Shown here piece after piece: positions 23,301 through 26,275 of a stretch of DNA of 26,275 nucleotides. Under the pieces are notes generated by a model, which did not search any database, had not been told where the DNA came from, and was given only the letters and a program-made list of their open reading frames with translations. The DNA is from Hemicentrotus pulcherrimus. Its lineage: Eukaryota; Echinodermata; Echinoidea; Camarodonta; Strongylocentrotidae. The position numbers and the translations under genes were made by a program. Every line of letters starts with the position of its first letter. Positions within the stretch are counted from its first letter, which is position 1. The stretch covers positions 1,431 to 27,705 of the forward strand of contig BEXV01004366.1 in the NCBI GenBank assembly GCA_003118195.1, written 5' to 3'.

Positions 23301-25279
23301 TCTCTGTGATACTTGGAGGATGTTGCACAGCGTGGCCTTTCAGCTGGAGTACATCATCGCTCTCATCCAATCCCTGATCAACATCATCCGCTACGTCCTG
23401 CAGCATCCCAAGACCATAGAAACCACAGCATACCTGGAGGAGATAGCTGCTGCCAAGGCCAAGGCCAAGAAAGGAACCACTGTACCTACTAAAACAGTGA
23501 GTCAACTTAGTTGCGGAATATGCTAATTAAAATCCTTTCCATGATCATCAAAGGTTCAGCGACTCATGTACTGCACTGCAACGATCGCTCTATAATTGAT
23601 TTTCTACAACTAAATTCCTAAACTCAACCCGTGTCCCCAAAGTAGCCAAACCCTAAAACTAACCCAAAACCAATTTGCAACCCTTAGCCCATATTTTTGA
23701 CAAAATAAAGCCTTCAATTTCCACTGGAGCAAATGTTGTTGGATCACCTCATAAAAGACTGTTTCTATTTTTTATTTTTTTTGTACATTGATCCGTTTGT
23801 CAGAGTAAGTCTTAGAGTCCTGAAATGTGGGGATATTGGCAGACTTAAGGTTCTTGCACAGGACTTAGTCCATCTAGAGAAGGCTGTTGCATACGTACAA
23901 TGTCAAAAGAAATGTTAAAGACGGATATAACTGCCATGCTTTTTCTCTTCCTCCTAGTTTCCAGTGCGAGAGTCCATCCTGGGTTACATGGTGACTGCGT
24001 TTCGTGAGAAGGTTGAGGAGGTGTTAAGTGAACCTTGTAGCTTGGTACCGCTCTATCTACCACGGGTGATCGGTGACAAGCTGAAGGAGGTTGTAGAGCG
24101 GCACCCTCAGACAGAGGAGCTCTCCCTCATCATTGAGAAACAGGTATACTTCGGTGTCAACTCTTTCTTATGGTCATTGCTCTTTTTGCAGAGCTGCTGC
24201 TGAACTTTAGAACAAACAACCTTTAAATGTCAAAACTGTCAAACTGTTAGCCAATTCAAAACTTGTCTTAATACAAATTCATTCAAAATTGCTTTTGATG
24301 ATTAACTTACTCTGTTCACATTGATGTATATTTCATATGTGTTGTTATTTGTAGGTTTATTTGCACTTTGTTTTGTTTTATATGTAATTGTTTATCATTT
24401 TCTTTTGTTTGTTATAGCGCTTAGAGACTTCGGTGGTAAGCGCTATACAAGCAACAATTTTTATTATTATGATTACCGGTAGGTATGTAAATCTTACCTT
24501 GCATCCACTGATGTAACTTGAAAATTGCTTTAACAAAATACCATGGTTCATGATGAAATAACCATTGTACCGTTCCTTAAACCTGTAGCTCACCCTCCAA
24601 TATTTCTTCCCCTCAACCTTACCTAAATCCAATCATGAGCCACATCCTACCTCCGGTCTTTGATGAAATAAAATCTAGAGGAAATTTTGCCTGAGGGATT
24701 GTTAGGTCATGAAAATCTCAAGTCAACAGTCCTTTTGATCTACATGTAGTATTAGAATAAATGATGTTTTGATATTGAGAGGAACACAGTTGGCATAGCA
24801 TTCGAGTACTGGTAATGGTCTGAAAAGTGAGTTTGTTAAGTTTGGTAGTCATGGTGATCATAACATAAATCCTGATCTACCAACACGTAGTGCCTTGGAA
24901 AGACTTTTTAGATCCCCTGATTTCATAAAAATCAATAACAATCTACATGTATCTCTCAATTAATTAGTTATGACTTTGTTTTCATTACAGAAAGTATATA
25001 TTGTCAGATTAGAGCCAGAAAGTCACTAACTCAAAGACTTTAACGCTAAGTTAAAATCCTTCTGGTGTCATGATATTTAAGTCAACATGTAATAACCGTG
25101 TTTAATTATGAAATCTCATATTCATGTTTTCTTTGTTCTCTTCCCTCTCCTAGACGAGCATACGACTGAATGAGATCCAATGTCTACTTCTCCCAGTCAA
25201 GGCAGCCATAGAGGAGGATATCCATCAAGCGTGTAGTAAGGTGCAAGAGACTCTAAAACATTTCAAAATGGGTAGTTGA
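2184..25279 (+). CDS. Large 27-exon protein-coding gene, 1240 residues, family not recognised
   Basis: Coding exons: 2184-2324, 2836-3000, 3808-4019, 4445-4670, 6078-6194, 6796-6874, 7452-7576, 8023-8097, 8473-8573, 9305-9574, 9892-9987, 11910-12027, 12606-12685, 13353-13476, 14093-14191, 15448-15532, 16111-16184, 17304-17428, 18772-19024, 19727-19874, 20459-20625, 21129-21214, 21953-22019, 22385-22555, 23290-23496, 23958-24143, 25154-25279. Every junction is GT..AG and every phase agrees, giving one open frame of 1240 codons plus TGA; that agreement over 26 junctions is the main evidence. The protein has a Ser/Arg/Thr-rich N-terminus, a CPHC motif at 308-311, a basic Gly/Arg-rich linker near 460-485, an NPYP-containing repeat near 120-173 and 718-769, and an Ala/Lys stretch near 1120-1130. 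I see no signal peptide or transmembrane segment, so a cytosolic, largely helical protein is inferred. The family is not recognised and no function is proposed. An extra exon of 3n bases could hide in the N gap at 14806-15104. Confidence 0.85.
2836..3000 (+). CDS. Exon 2, residues 48-102
   Basis: Acceptor tgatgcag|GCA and donor GCA|gtaagt; 55 codons, phase 0 at both ends. It continues the low-complexity N-terminus with a VARRRTESRSTRAST stretch, then turns acidic (IDEDGSDSNS). The basic, Ser-rich segment could be a phosphorylated or nuclear-targeting tail, but this is a guess from composition only. Confidence 0.8.
3031..3313 (-). mobile_element. tRNA-derived SINE, antisense to the gene
   Basis: On the + strand it starts with an (AAT)n run (3031-3050), its tail, and ends near 3313 with a degenerate tRNA-like head. 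The middle shares blocks with the copy at 22904-23213: acctgggtgga.agt, tcttgccaaagga.attagtgc. It lies in intron 2. Confidence 0.65.
3808..4019 (+). CDS. Exon 3, residues 103-173, first copy of the NPYP repeat
   Basis: Acceptor tttattcag|TTG, donor GAAGC|gtgagt; 70 codons plus two bases. This is where folded sequence begins. Residues 120-173 contain VMAASE, TQYLDD and the segment LPYNPYPAFLKRLRHLAEA, which aligns with exons 17-18 (see findings). The segment looks amphipathic and helical after the NPYP turn. Confidence 0.9.
4445..4670 (+). CDS. Exon 4, residues 173-248
   Basis: Acceptor tttctttcag|ATTC, donor GTGAAG|gtaaat. Enters with two bases carried over and ends in phase 0. It encodes a compact segment with two Trp-containing motifs (IWGVKGHTNVWGLKD), suggesting a folded core. 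No family motif was recognised. Confidence 0.9.
4715..5620. repeat. Degenerate tandem-like array interrupted by a MITE
   Basis: Blocks like aagggagacaagaaaa, followed by a run with gt(c/g)tttaca and acaggt.cactt, recur on both sides of the MITE (e.g. 4730, 4790, 5434, 5500, 5570). Units are roughly 60-75 bases and poorly conserved. The array was present before the MITE entered. Confidence 0.4.
4899..5430. mobile_element. 532-bp MITE with TTAA target duplication
   Basis: Perfect 14-bp terminal inverted repeats, AGGTACTATGTCCC at 4899-4912 and its complement at 5417-5430, are flanked by TTAA at 4895-4898 and 5431-5434. The TIR similarity extends inwards over TTTGCAG. TTAA duplication is typical of Kolobok and piggyBac superfamilies. 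No transposase frame is inside, so it is non-autonomous. It is inserted in a degenerate repeat array of intron 4. Confidence 0.8.
6078..6194 (+). CDS. Exon 5, residues 249-287
   Basis: Acceptor attgacag|GGT, donor GATATG|gtaaga; 39 codons, phase 0 at both ends. It encodes a hydrophobic stretch (GDILLALTGPAIFSG) followed by aromatic, acidic sequence. The hydrophobic run is too short and too broken by Pro and Gly to be a convincing membrane helix. Confidence 0.88.
6348..6498. mobile_element. Short foldback element (about 150 bp)
   Basis: The left part (gacccgtttcacaaagc, then atgacaaatgaca) pairs with the right part (tgtcatttgtcaatgatgac, then tctgtgaaatgccccc) as an imperfect inverted repeat. 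No target duplication was resolved. It lies in intron 5. Confidence 0.6.
6651..6752 (+). repeat. Dispersed repeat, copy A
   Basis: It shares aagtcc.c.ctc, aaaagtttgagcaaa and aat.agaaagtt, in the same order and spacing, with 17476-17575. Probably an end of a common element; boundaries are not defined. It lies in intron 5 shortly before exon 6. Confidence 0.45.
6796..6874 (+). CDS. Exon 6, residues 288-314, contains CxxC
   Basis: Acceptor cattacag|GCT, donor CTCG|gtaaga; 26 codons plus one base. It encodes a basic helix-like segment (ALRVFSRTLREDVKRI) followed by the motif CPHC at 308-311. No partner CxxC pair was found nearby, so zinc binding is possible but unproven. Confidence 0.87.
7452..7576 (+). 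CDS. Exon 7, residues 314-355
   Basis: Acceptor tcacaaag|GTC, donor ATGAAG|gtgaga. It completes the split Gly codon and ends in phase 0. The product continues from the CPHC motif through GKPTLWDKKRV to a charged helix (AFFDAVEQAVKKR). The acceptor has a weak pyrimidine tract, but the frame fits on both sides. Confidence 0.85.
8023..8097 (+). CDS. Exon 8, residues 356-380
   Basis: A pyrimidine-rich tract precedes the acceptor cctgcatag|CAA; donor ACCAAG|gttaag; 25 codons, phase 0. It encodes a short basic and Gly-rich stretch (KARHRHRFSGDGRGCG), likely a surface loop. A small exon, accepted because the sites and phase are good. Confidence 0.82.
8473..8573 (+). CDS. Exon 9, residues 381-414
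   Basis: Acceptor ctcattacag|GTT, donor GAACG|gtaaga; 33 codons plus two bases. It encodes IYALNEGGREYKKGSKKY and then an alternating hydrophobic strand (IFHFIETD). The mix of strand-like and charged sequence suggests an alpha/beta region. Confidence 0.87.
9093..9250 (-). mobile_element. Truncated SINE copy
   Basis: It begins with (AAT)n at 9093-9109 and matches the tail half of the 22904-23213 element (ccccggtcatcggatt, cactccc.tggggagcat), then similarity stops, so the tRNA-derived head is missing. It sits in intron 9, about 55 bp before exon 10. Confidence 0.6.
9305..9574 (+). CDS. Exon 10, residues 414-504, includes basic linker
   Basis: Acceptor tttgaaacag|GTTC, donor GTGAG|gtaagt; the longest exon. 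Its first half is folded sequence (FSSFAEHPYETLFSSIFLRK). The second half, about residues 455-490, is a Thr/Arg/Gly-rich linker (FGMRRGRREESTQKQ) that probably separates an N-terminal module from a C-terminal helical module. An overlapping open frame in the same exon does not join to its neighbours. Confidence 0.9.
9892..9987 (+). CDS. Exon 11, residues 504-536
   Basis: Acceptor tctcgcaag|GAAT, donor GATAG|gtaagt. It encodes a helix (NAWERDLARLNILKGD) followed by a hydrophobic run (TIVNILLLIVLMD) of about 13 residues. This is a buried-helix pattern rather than a membrane span, since acidic and basic residues bracket it closely. Confidence 0.88.
   Translation, partial: ECLGERSSKVEYSERRCFYNRQYSASHCTHG
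10277..11471. mobile_element. Non-autonomous hAT-type transposon, 1195 bp
   Basis: The ends are CAGGGTTGG (10277-10285) and CCAACCCTG (11463-11471), flanked by a perfect 8-bp direct repeat, acagaaat, at 10269-10276 and 11472-11479. CAGGG termini and 8-bp duplications define hAT elements. Subterminal regions carry repeated ttaccgg/ccggtaa motifs at both ends (10315-10410; 11405-11455). No transposase frame is present. It also holds a (GT)n run at 10503-10522 and a nested element. It lies in intron 11. Confidence 0.88.
10627..11173. mobile_element. Foldback element nested in the hAT element
   Basis: The terminal AGGGAACCAAAACCTT (10627-) and its complement ending at 11173 begin inverted arms of about 200 bases that share caaaatcaggcaagg-like, gtcactagaggccg-like and aaatgatgtcatcaaattg-like blocks. 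Flanks are TTAA on the left (10623-10626) and TTAT on the right, a probably decayed TTAA duplication. The left arm has a 15-base direct repeat of ttgatgacatcattt near 10785-10812. Confidence 0.7.
11584..11613 (+). other. CTGAAGA-hairpin-GAAA motif
   Basis: CTGAAGA is followed, after one A, by GCTTGC (11592-11597), a 6-base loop and GCAAGC (11604-11609), then GAAA. Outside, TAGG and CCTA can pair. The arrangement resembles a hammerhead ribozyme core (CTGANGA, stem, GAAA) but stem III and a cleavage triplet were not found. It lies about 110 bp after the hAT element in intron 11. Confidence 0.4.
11910..12027 (+). CDS. Exon 12, residues 536-575
   Basis: Acceptor tttctaccag|AAAC, donor CAAAAG|gttagc. 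It completes a split Arg codon and ends in phase 0. It encodes charged helices (YKTEELVDLYRFLRST and LNALLRLYVRQK). It lies just after the intron that carries the 1195-bp hAT-type element. Confidence 0.88.
12606..12685 (+). CDS. Exon 13, residues 576-602
   Basis: Acceptor cctttcag|GAG, donor ACATT|gtaagt; 26 codons plus two bases. It encodes the charged helix ESNNQEMGTKLFMQYKKNL. A different, longer open frame spans this stretch but cannot join to exons 12 and 14. Confidence 0.85.
13353..13476 (+). CDS. Exon 14, residues 602-643
   Basis: Acceptor tttatcag|ACAT, donor GTTCAG|gttaga. It encodes HERCSDQVAAYNFLKLKLDR and a short basic strand-like end (KVTIIPLEV). The frame is clean on both sides. 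Confidence 0.87.
13918..13976 (+). repeat. Short tandem repeat of acattatcatta units
   Basis: Four imperfect units beginning acattatcatta, 14 to 20 bases apart. Simple-sequence expansion in intron 14. Confidence 0.6.
14093..14191 (+). CDS. Exon 15, residues 644-676
   Basis: Acceptor tatactag|ACT, donor ATCAAG|gtacag; 33 codons, phase 0 at both ends. It encodes a leucine-rich helix pair (VVQLVELDLICLSIQLGL and ALAYLKHLNI). The 3' neighbouring intron contains the 299-N gap, so the join to exon 16 is inferred from phase only. Confidence 0.87.
14806..15104. other. Assembly gap of 299 N
   Basis: Undetermined bases in intron 15, followed within 100 bp by an (ATC)n microsatellite, which probably caused the gap. 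Exon 15 ends and exon 16 begins in phase 0, so an undetected exon would need a length divisible by three. Confidence 0.95.
15187..15405. repeat. (ATC)n microsatellite
   Basis: About 220 bases of imperfect catcat/catcac/cattat triplets. On the - strand it translates to a run of Met and Val, an artefact. It ends about 40 bp before exon 16. Confidence 0.95.
15448..15532 (+). CDS. Exon 16, residues 677-705
   Basis: Acceptor tatgatcag|GGA, donor TTAT|gtgagt; 28 codons plus one base. It encodes GTKVVPRKPPVILKHGVEA and SISQQRN. It sits about 40 bp downstream of the (ATC)n microsatellite that borders the assembly gap. Confidence 0.85.
16111..16184 (+). CDS. Exon 17 (first copy), residues 705-729
   Basis: Acceptor tttactgtag|TTGTG after a T-rich run; donor ATGCAG|gtaagt; 74 bp, entering with one base carried over. 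It encodes VNVGWSVQSSMHPVVMATEG. A second copy at 17591-17664 differs at two bases, both silent. Confidence 0.88.
16684..17239. mobile_element. Foldback element present in only one copy of intron 17
   Basis: ATTAGGG..CTTTTAGATT at 16684-16701 faces its complement at 17218-17239 (the right arm has four extra bases). The core, 16890-17060, is a long imperfect hairpin whose arms share aatatacagttcct, catccctt and gtaaaaatgtgtagaaca. A CATACCGG..CCGGTATG hairpin lies just outside, at 16643-16671. The second haplotype lacks the whole insertion. No coding capacity. Confidence 0.65.
17304..17428 (+). CDS. Exon 18 (first copy), residues 730-771, second NPYP repeat
   Basis: Acceptor catcattgtag|TATC, donor TTCAA|gtgagt; 41 codons plus two bases. 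With the end of exon 17 it encodes the second copy of the internal repeat: MQYLID, then LINGDHLPPNPYPRLITMLR, comparable to exon 3. A second copy lies at 18224-18348. Confidence 0.88.
17476..17575 (+). repeat. Dispersed repeat, copy B, cut by an unknown base
   Basis: Same family as 6651-6752. Similarity runs right up to the n at 17576, after which the second copy of the exon 17 region starts at once, so the element appears truncated by an assembly junction. Confidence 0.45.
17591..17664 (+). CDS. Exon 17 second copy (probable alternate haplotype)
   Basis: Same 74 bp, same acceptor and donor as 16111-16184, with a Pro CCT/CCC and a Leu TTG/CTG change, both silent. Exon 18 ends with two carried bases, whereas this exon needs one, so it cannot follow exon 18 in frame. 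Either this copy replaces the first or it is the other allele misplaced by assembly. Confidence 0.75.
18224..18348 (+). CDS. Exon 18 second copy (probable alternate haplotype)
   Basis: Same 125 bp and splice sites as 17304-17428. The seven differences (two Arg, two Leu, one Gly, one Asp, one Pro codon) are all synonymous, so the two copies encode identical protein. Either copy can join exon 19 in frame. Confidence 0.78.
18355..18640 (+). repeat. Telomere-like TTAGGG-rich stretch
   Basis: Degenerate gggctagggtaagg, tagggttagggtta and ggttagg motifs recur through the start of intron 18, with similar short runs at 17447-17468 and, on the other strand, near 23620-23690. Interstitial simple sequence rather than a telomere. 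Confidence 0.5.
18772..19024 (+). CDS. Exon 19, residues 771-855
   Basis: Donor CAG|gtattc is clear. The acceptor is tgaagag|GGAT at 18770-18771, the only nearby AG that keeps the frame with exon 18; its pyrimidine tract is poor, so the 5' end is less certain. It encodes long charged helices (RMELWRESDAKLQARLLHRQ; ILAQSFKKLSVLANLMANQD). A decayed copy of its end lies in the next intron. Confidence 0.8.
19429..19528 (+). pseudogene. Decayed copy of the 3' end of exon 19
   Basis: About 100 bases match the end of exon 19 (gccatc.tggcac, gtcct, aacctgatggc.aa.caagatgtcgtca, ggacagta.cag) and end at a CAG|gt like the real donor. A two-base loss after gtccta and a further indel break the frame. 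It lies 400 bases downstream of exon 19 in intron 19. Probably a local duplication, no longer usable as an exon. Confidence 0.72.
19727..19874 (+). CDS. Exon 20, residues 856-905
   Basis: Acceptor gtctttgcag|TTG, donor CTAG|gtatgg; 49 codons plus one base. It encodes a Gly/Ser loop (SSGQAISGNSPLYGRVMPYL), then aromatic sequence (LELHEHYYIRGPIGG). A long open frame on the other strand across this exon is a shadow. Confidence 0.88.
20459..20625 (+). CDS. Exon 21, residues 905-960
   Basis: Acceptor gatattgcag|CATAT, donor GTGAAG|gtaata. It completes a split Ala codon and ends in phase 0. It encodes YDHMADLCSTDKYIILGLFV, then an acidic helix (QDRLEEDQAGAEKVLIEAAS). Confidence 0.87.
21129..21214 (+). 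CDS. Exon 22, residues 961-989
   Basis: Acceptor catgcccag|CTA, donor GATAA|gtgagt; 28 codons plus two bases. It is unusually tyrosine-rich (LYYAVGWRYVEIHKYYMMHY). It is too short for the ORF list but fits phase on both sides. Confidence 0.86.
21324..21544. mobile_element. Foldback element with ACACCC termini
   Basis: Termini tACACCCtttca (21324-) and tgaagGGGTGTa (to 21544) begin inverted arms that also share ggcgccattttagatt.cgagtaa with its complement near 21506-21530. It lies in intron 22. The target duplication was not resolved. Confidence 0.6.
21953..22019 (+). CDS. Exon 23, residues 989-1011
   Basis: Acceptor tttctttttcag|ACACC, donor GAAGAG|gtcagt; 67 bp. It encodes HQAYFPDNPIYLYQNVFLSL, with a conserved-looking FPDNPIY turn. 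The smallest exon in the gene. Confidence 0.85.
22385..22555 (+). CDS. Exon 24, residues 1012-1068
   Basis: Acceptor tgtcaatcag|GCA, donor AATAAG|gtttga; 57 codons, phase 0. It encodes a Met/Ser/Ala-rich linker (GASMMGNPLSASNMAAVGRS), then a helix (LIQVHMLLLTKALINK). One undetermined base (n) at 22364 lies 20 bp before the acceptor. Confidence 0.86.
22731..22766 (+). repeat. Perfect 18-bp tandem duplication
   Basis: tagaatgcatcagctagc occurs twice without a gap, in intron 24. No function evident. Confidence 0.9.
22904..23213 (-). mobile_element. tRNA-derived SINE with clear A and B boxes
   Basis: Read on the - strand, an A-box-like TGGTCGAGTGG (complement of 23193-23203) is followed 34 bases later by a B-box-like GGTTCGTATTA (complement of 23148-23158), the internal RNA polymerase III promoter of a Ser/Leu-type tRNA. 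A body shared with the other copies and an (ATT)n tail follow. It lies in intron 24. The tRNA part does not fold as a complete tRNA, so it is not called a tRNA gene. Confidence 0.75.
23290..23496 (+). CDS. Exon 25, residues 1069-1137
   Basis: Acceptor ctttcccgcag|AAT, donor AAAACA|gtgagt; 69 codons, phase 0. It encodes a hydrophobic helix (FQLEYIIALIQSLINIIRYV) with Glu, Gln and Arg spaced through it, so probably a buried or coiled helix rather than a membrane span. An Ala/Lys stretch (IAAAKAKAKKGTTVPTKT) follows. Confidence 0.88.
23958..24143 (+). CDS. Exon 26, residues 1138-1199
   Basis: Acceptor tcctcctag|TTT, donor AAACAG|gtatac; 62 codons, phase 0. It encodes amphipathic helices (GYMVTAFREKVEEVLSE; DKLKEVVERHPQTEELSLII). 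Confidence 0.88.
24413..24475 (+). mobile_element. Retroelement 3' tail with perfect stem-loop
   Basis: TATAGCGCTTA (24413-24423) and TAAGCGCTATA (24437-24447) form a perfect 11-bp stem around a 13-base loop, followed by a T-rich TTATTATTAT tail. This is the form of SINE/LINE 3' ends widespread in aquatic animals. Only the tail is evident; the 5' extent is unknown. Confidence 0.55.
25154..25279 (+). CDS. Exon 27, residues 1200-1240 and stop
   Basis: Acceptor cctctcctag|ACG; open to TGA at 25277-25279. It encodes a last helical segment (IRLNEIQCLLLPVKAAIEED) ending HFKMGS. It follows the longest intron of the 3' part of the gene. Confidence 0.87.
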   Translation, partial: TSIRLNEIQCLLLPVKAAIEEDIHQACSKVQETLKHFKMGS

Positions 25280-25312
25280 TACTGCTGGTGCGAGATAAAT
25301 ATGTGCAATGCT

Positions 25313-25318
25313 ATTAAA
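25313..25318 (+). promoter_or_regulatory. Candidate polyadenylation signal ATTAAA
   Basis: ATTAAA lies 33 bases past the stop codon. It is the common variant of AATAAA, and no canonical AATAAA was found further downstream in the window. If used, the 3'UTR would be only about 60 bases, ending before the repeat-like block at 25367. Confidence 0.4.
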
Positions 25319-25366
25319 GTAGTCTCCCGAAGAATCAGAAGTGTTTTGAATTGATGCAAGATTCTC

Positions 25367-25569
25367 CTGACGACGGATAGTCAACCTGTTCGAAACGTCG
25401 AGCCACTCCCGCCACCCATCCTCTCCAATTGGCGCTTGCTATAGTTCTCCTTAGAACTATAAGCTAAGAAAGATAACAACGGTCTTTTTCAAGACTACAC
25501 CAACAGTCCTTTTCAGGTCTACACACCCTTAAGAAGGATTACCGGTACCGAGAGTCCTTTTCAGAACTC
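25367..25569 (+). other. Structured block downstream of the gene: CTGANGA..GAAA and histone-like stem-loops
   Basis: CTGACGA (25367-25373) with GAAACGTC (25392-25399) resembles a hammerhead core. A perfect 8-bp hairpin, atagttct/agaactat, lies at 25441-25460. Three stem-loops with TTTTC-type loops follow: 25481-25496, 25505-25520 and 25552-25569. They resemble the histone mRNA 3' end (six-base stem, pyrimidine loop, preceded by AAC, followed by ACC). No histone gene is present. Probably part of a repeat family; its identity is unknown. Confidence 0.45.
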
Positions 25570-25570
25570 C

Positions 25571-26275
25571 TCAATCTTCCCTCCCTCTCACATGGTGCAT
25601 CCGCAAGCCTACTGTATAACATTCATATTATTGCAAAGGAGAAGTCTTACTGATCAAATCTAGCAACTTCCTTCTCAAAATATGTTTGTTAACCGCAGTA
25701 ATCATCTCTCAAAAATGTTAATTTTGAGATCCAGATTTTCAGCATTCAGCGGTCCTCAGCAGAGCGTCAAGATTCATGACGTCACATGCGAGACACAGCT
25801 AGCCACAAATTGCATTTTATGCCTTTCCATTGATTTTTATATGATTTTTCAGCAAATTATTCGTGTTATTCAAGAGAGAATCTTTTCATCCATATATAAT
25901 TTGTCCATAATTATCAGTTGTTGTGTAATTTCTTAGGGAGAGTGGTTTAAGATTTAAAGCTGAATGAGATGTAGGAATGGTTTCTAAAATTTTCAAGCAG
26001 CTACATGTATTAGTTGCACATTCATTAAGCATGCAGGGATGTGTAAAGGTACAGCAAACCATGCCATGAGAATACTGTAAACACTGGAATATTTGTGGTA
26101 CATGATTACTTTTCACAGATTTCGTGCTAAGATTTTCAAGCGCAAAATTTGGAACTCGTGAAAATGTAAGCACGACTTCTTATGCGTGTTTTGAACGGCC
26201 TAAATTGGGTGCAAGGCGAATTAAGGAACCAGCAAATAAGTTTTGGGGTCGCTTGGCACAAAAAATGAATCACGC
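25571..26275. other. Downstream region without recognised gene
   Basis: AT-rich sequence with no supported frame. It contains one palindromic CRE-type site, TGACGTCA, at 25777-25784. The stretch 26095-26170, with repeated ttttca/tgaaaa and cgtgc motifs, has the look of an old dispersed repeat. Confidence 0.4.

Larger units (their letters stand above)
2325..25153 (+). other. Introns with nothing recognised in them
   Basis: In these introns I see only AT-rich sequence or weak low complexity: 2325-2835, 6875-7451, 7577-8022, 8098-8472, 8574-9092, 9575-9891, 12028-12605, 12686-13352, 15533-16110, 19875-20458, 20626-21128, 22020-22384 and the parts of 24144-25153 outside the retroelement tail. 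The stretch 7095-7430 is less AT-rich and may be an old repeat, but I could not match it to another copy in the window. Confidence 0.5.

Noticed and set aside
2184..25279. Membership in the Nap1/HEM, CYFIP or WASH-complex SWIP families, suggested by length and helical character
   Set aside because: Comparison with what I know of these families showed only isolated short resemblances, not a consistent alignment.

Overview
The window is nuclear DNA of an animal. A single intron-rich gene on the + strand fills almost all of it, and the introns are full of small transposable elements. The intron sizes, the tRNA-derived SINEs with (AAT)n tails, the many short foldback elements and the heavy allelic divergence suggest a marine invertebrate deuterostome, most likely a sea urchin. 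That assignment is inferred from style, not from a marker gene.

Layout. Positions 1-2101 are upstream sequence in which I find no coding exon. A 5'UTR/first coding exon begins near 2102, with the start codon at 2184. From there 27 coding exons, all with GT..AG borders and fully compatible phases, run to a TGA at 25277-25279. Joined, they give one open frame of 1240 residues. This reading frame is the main result: each exon was placed by its splice sites, its phase and an open frame. I do not recognise the protein family. It looks cytosolic and mostly helical, with a Ser/Arg/Thr-rich N-terminus, one CxxC motif, a basic Gly/Arg-rich linker near residues 460-485, and an Ala/Lys stretch near residue 1120. 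It has no signal peptide or membrane segment. A motif of the form VMA..SE..xQYLxD...L..G..LPxNPYP..LR..A occurs twice, at residues 120-173 and 718-769, so the protein probably contains an internal repeat.

Between 16.1 and 18.35 kb exons 17 and 18 are present twice. All nine base differences between the copies are synonymous, the two copies cannot both be spliced in frame, and a single n sits at the junction. This is best read as two haplotypes placed in tandem by the assembly. In the next intron a decayed, frameshifted copy of the end of exon 19 lies at about 19429-19528.

Mobile elements in the introns: a 1195-bp hAT-type non-autonomous element with a perfect 8-bp target duplication, carrying a nested foldback element; a 532-bp MITE flanked by TTAA; at least three further foldback elements; three tRNA-derived SINEs, all antisense to the gene; and one stem-loop retroelement tail. 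There is an assembly gap of 299 N next to a long (ATC)n microsatellite. Downstream of the gene, 25367-25570 holds a CTGANGA...GAAA motif, a hairpin and three histone-mRNA-like stem-loops in a row, which I cannot assign to a known element.
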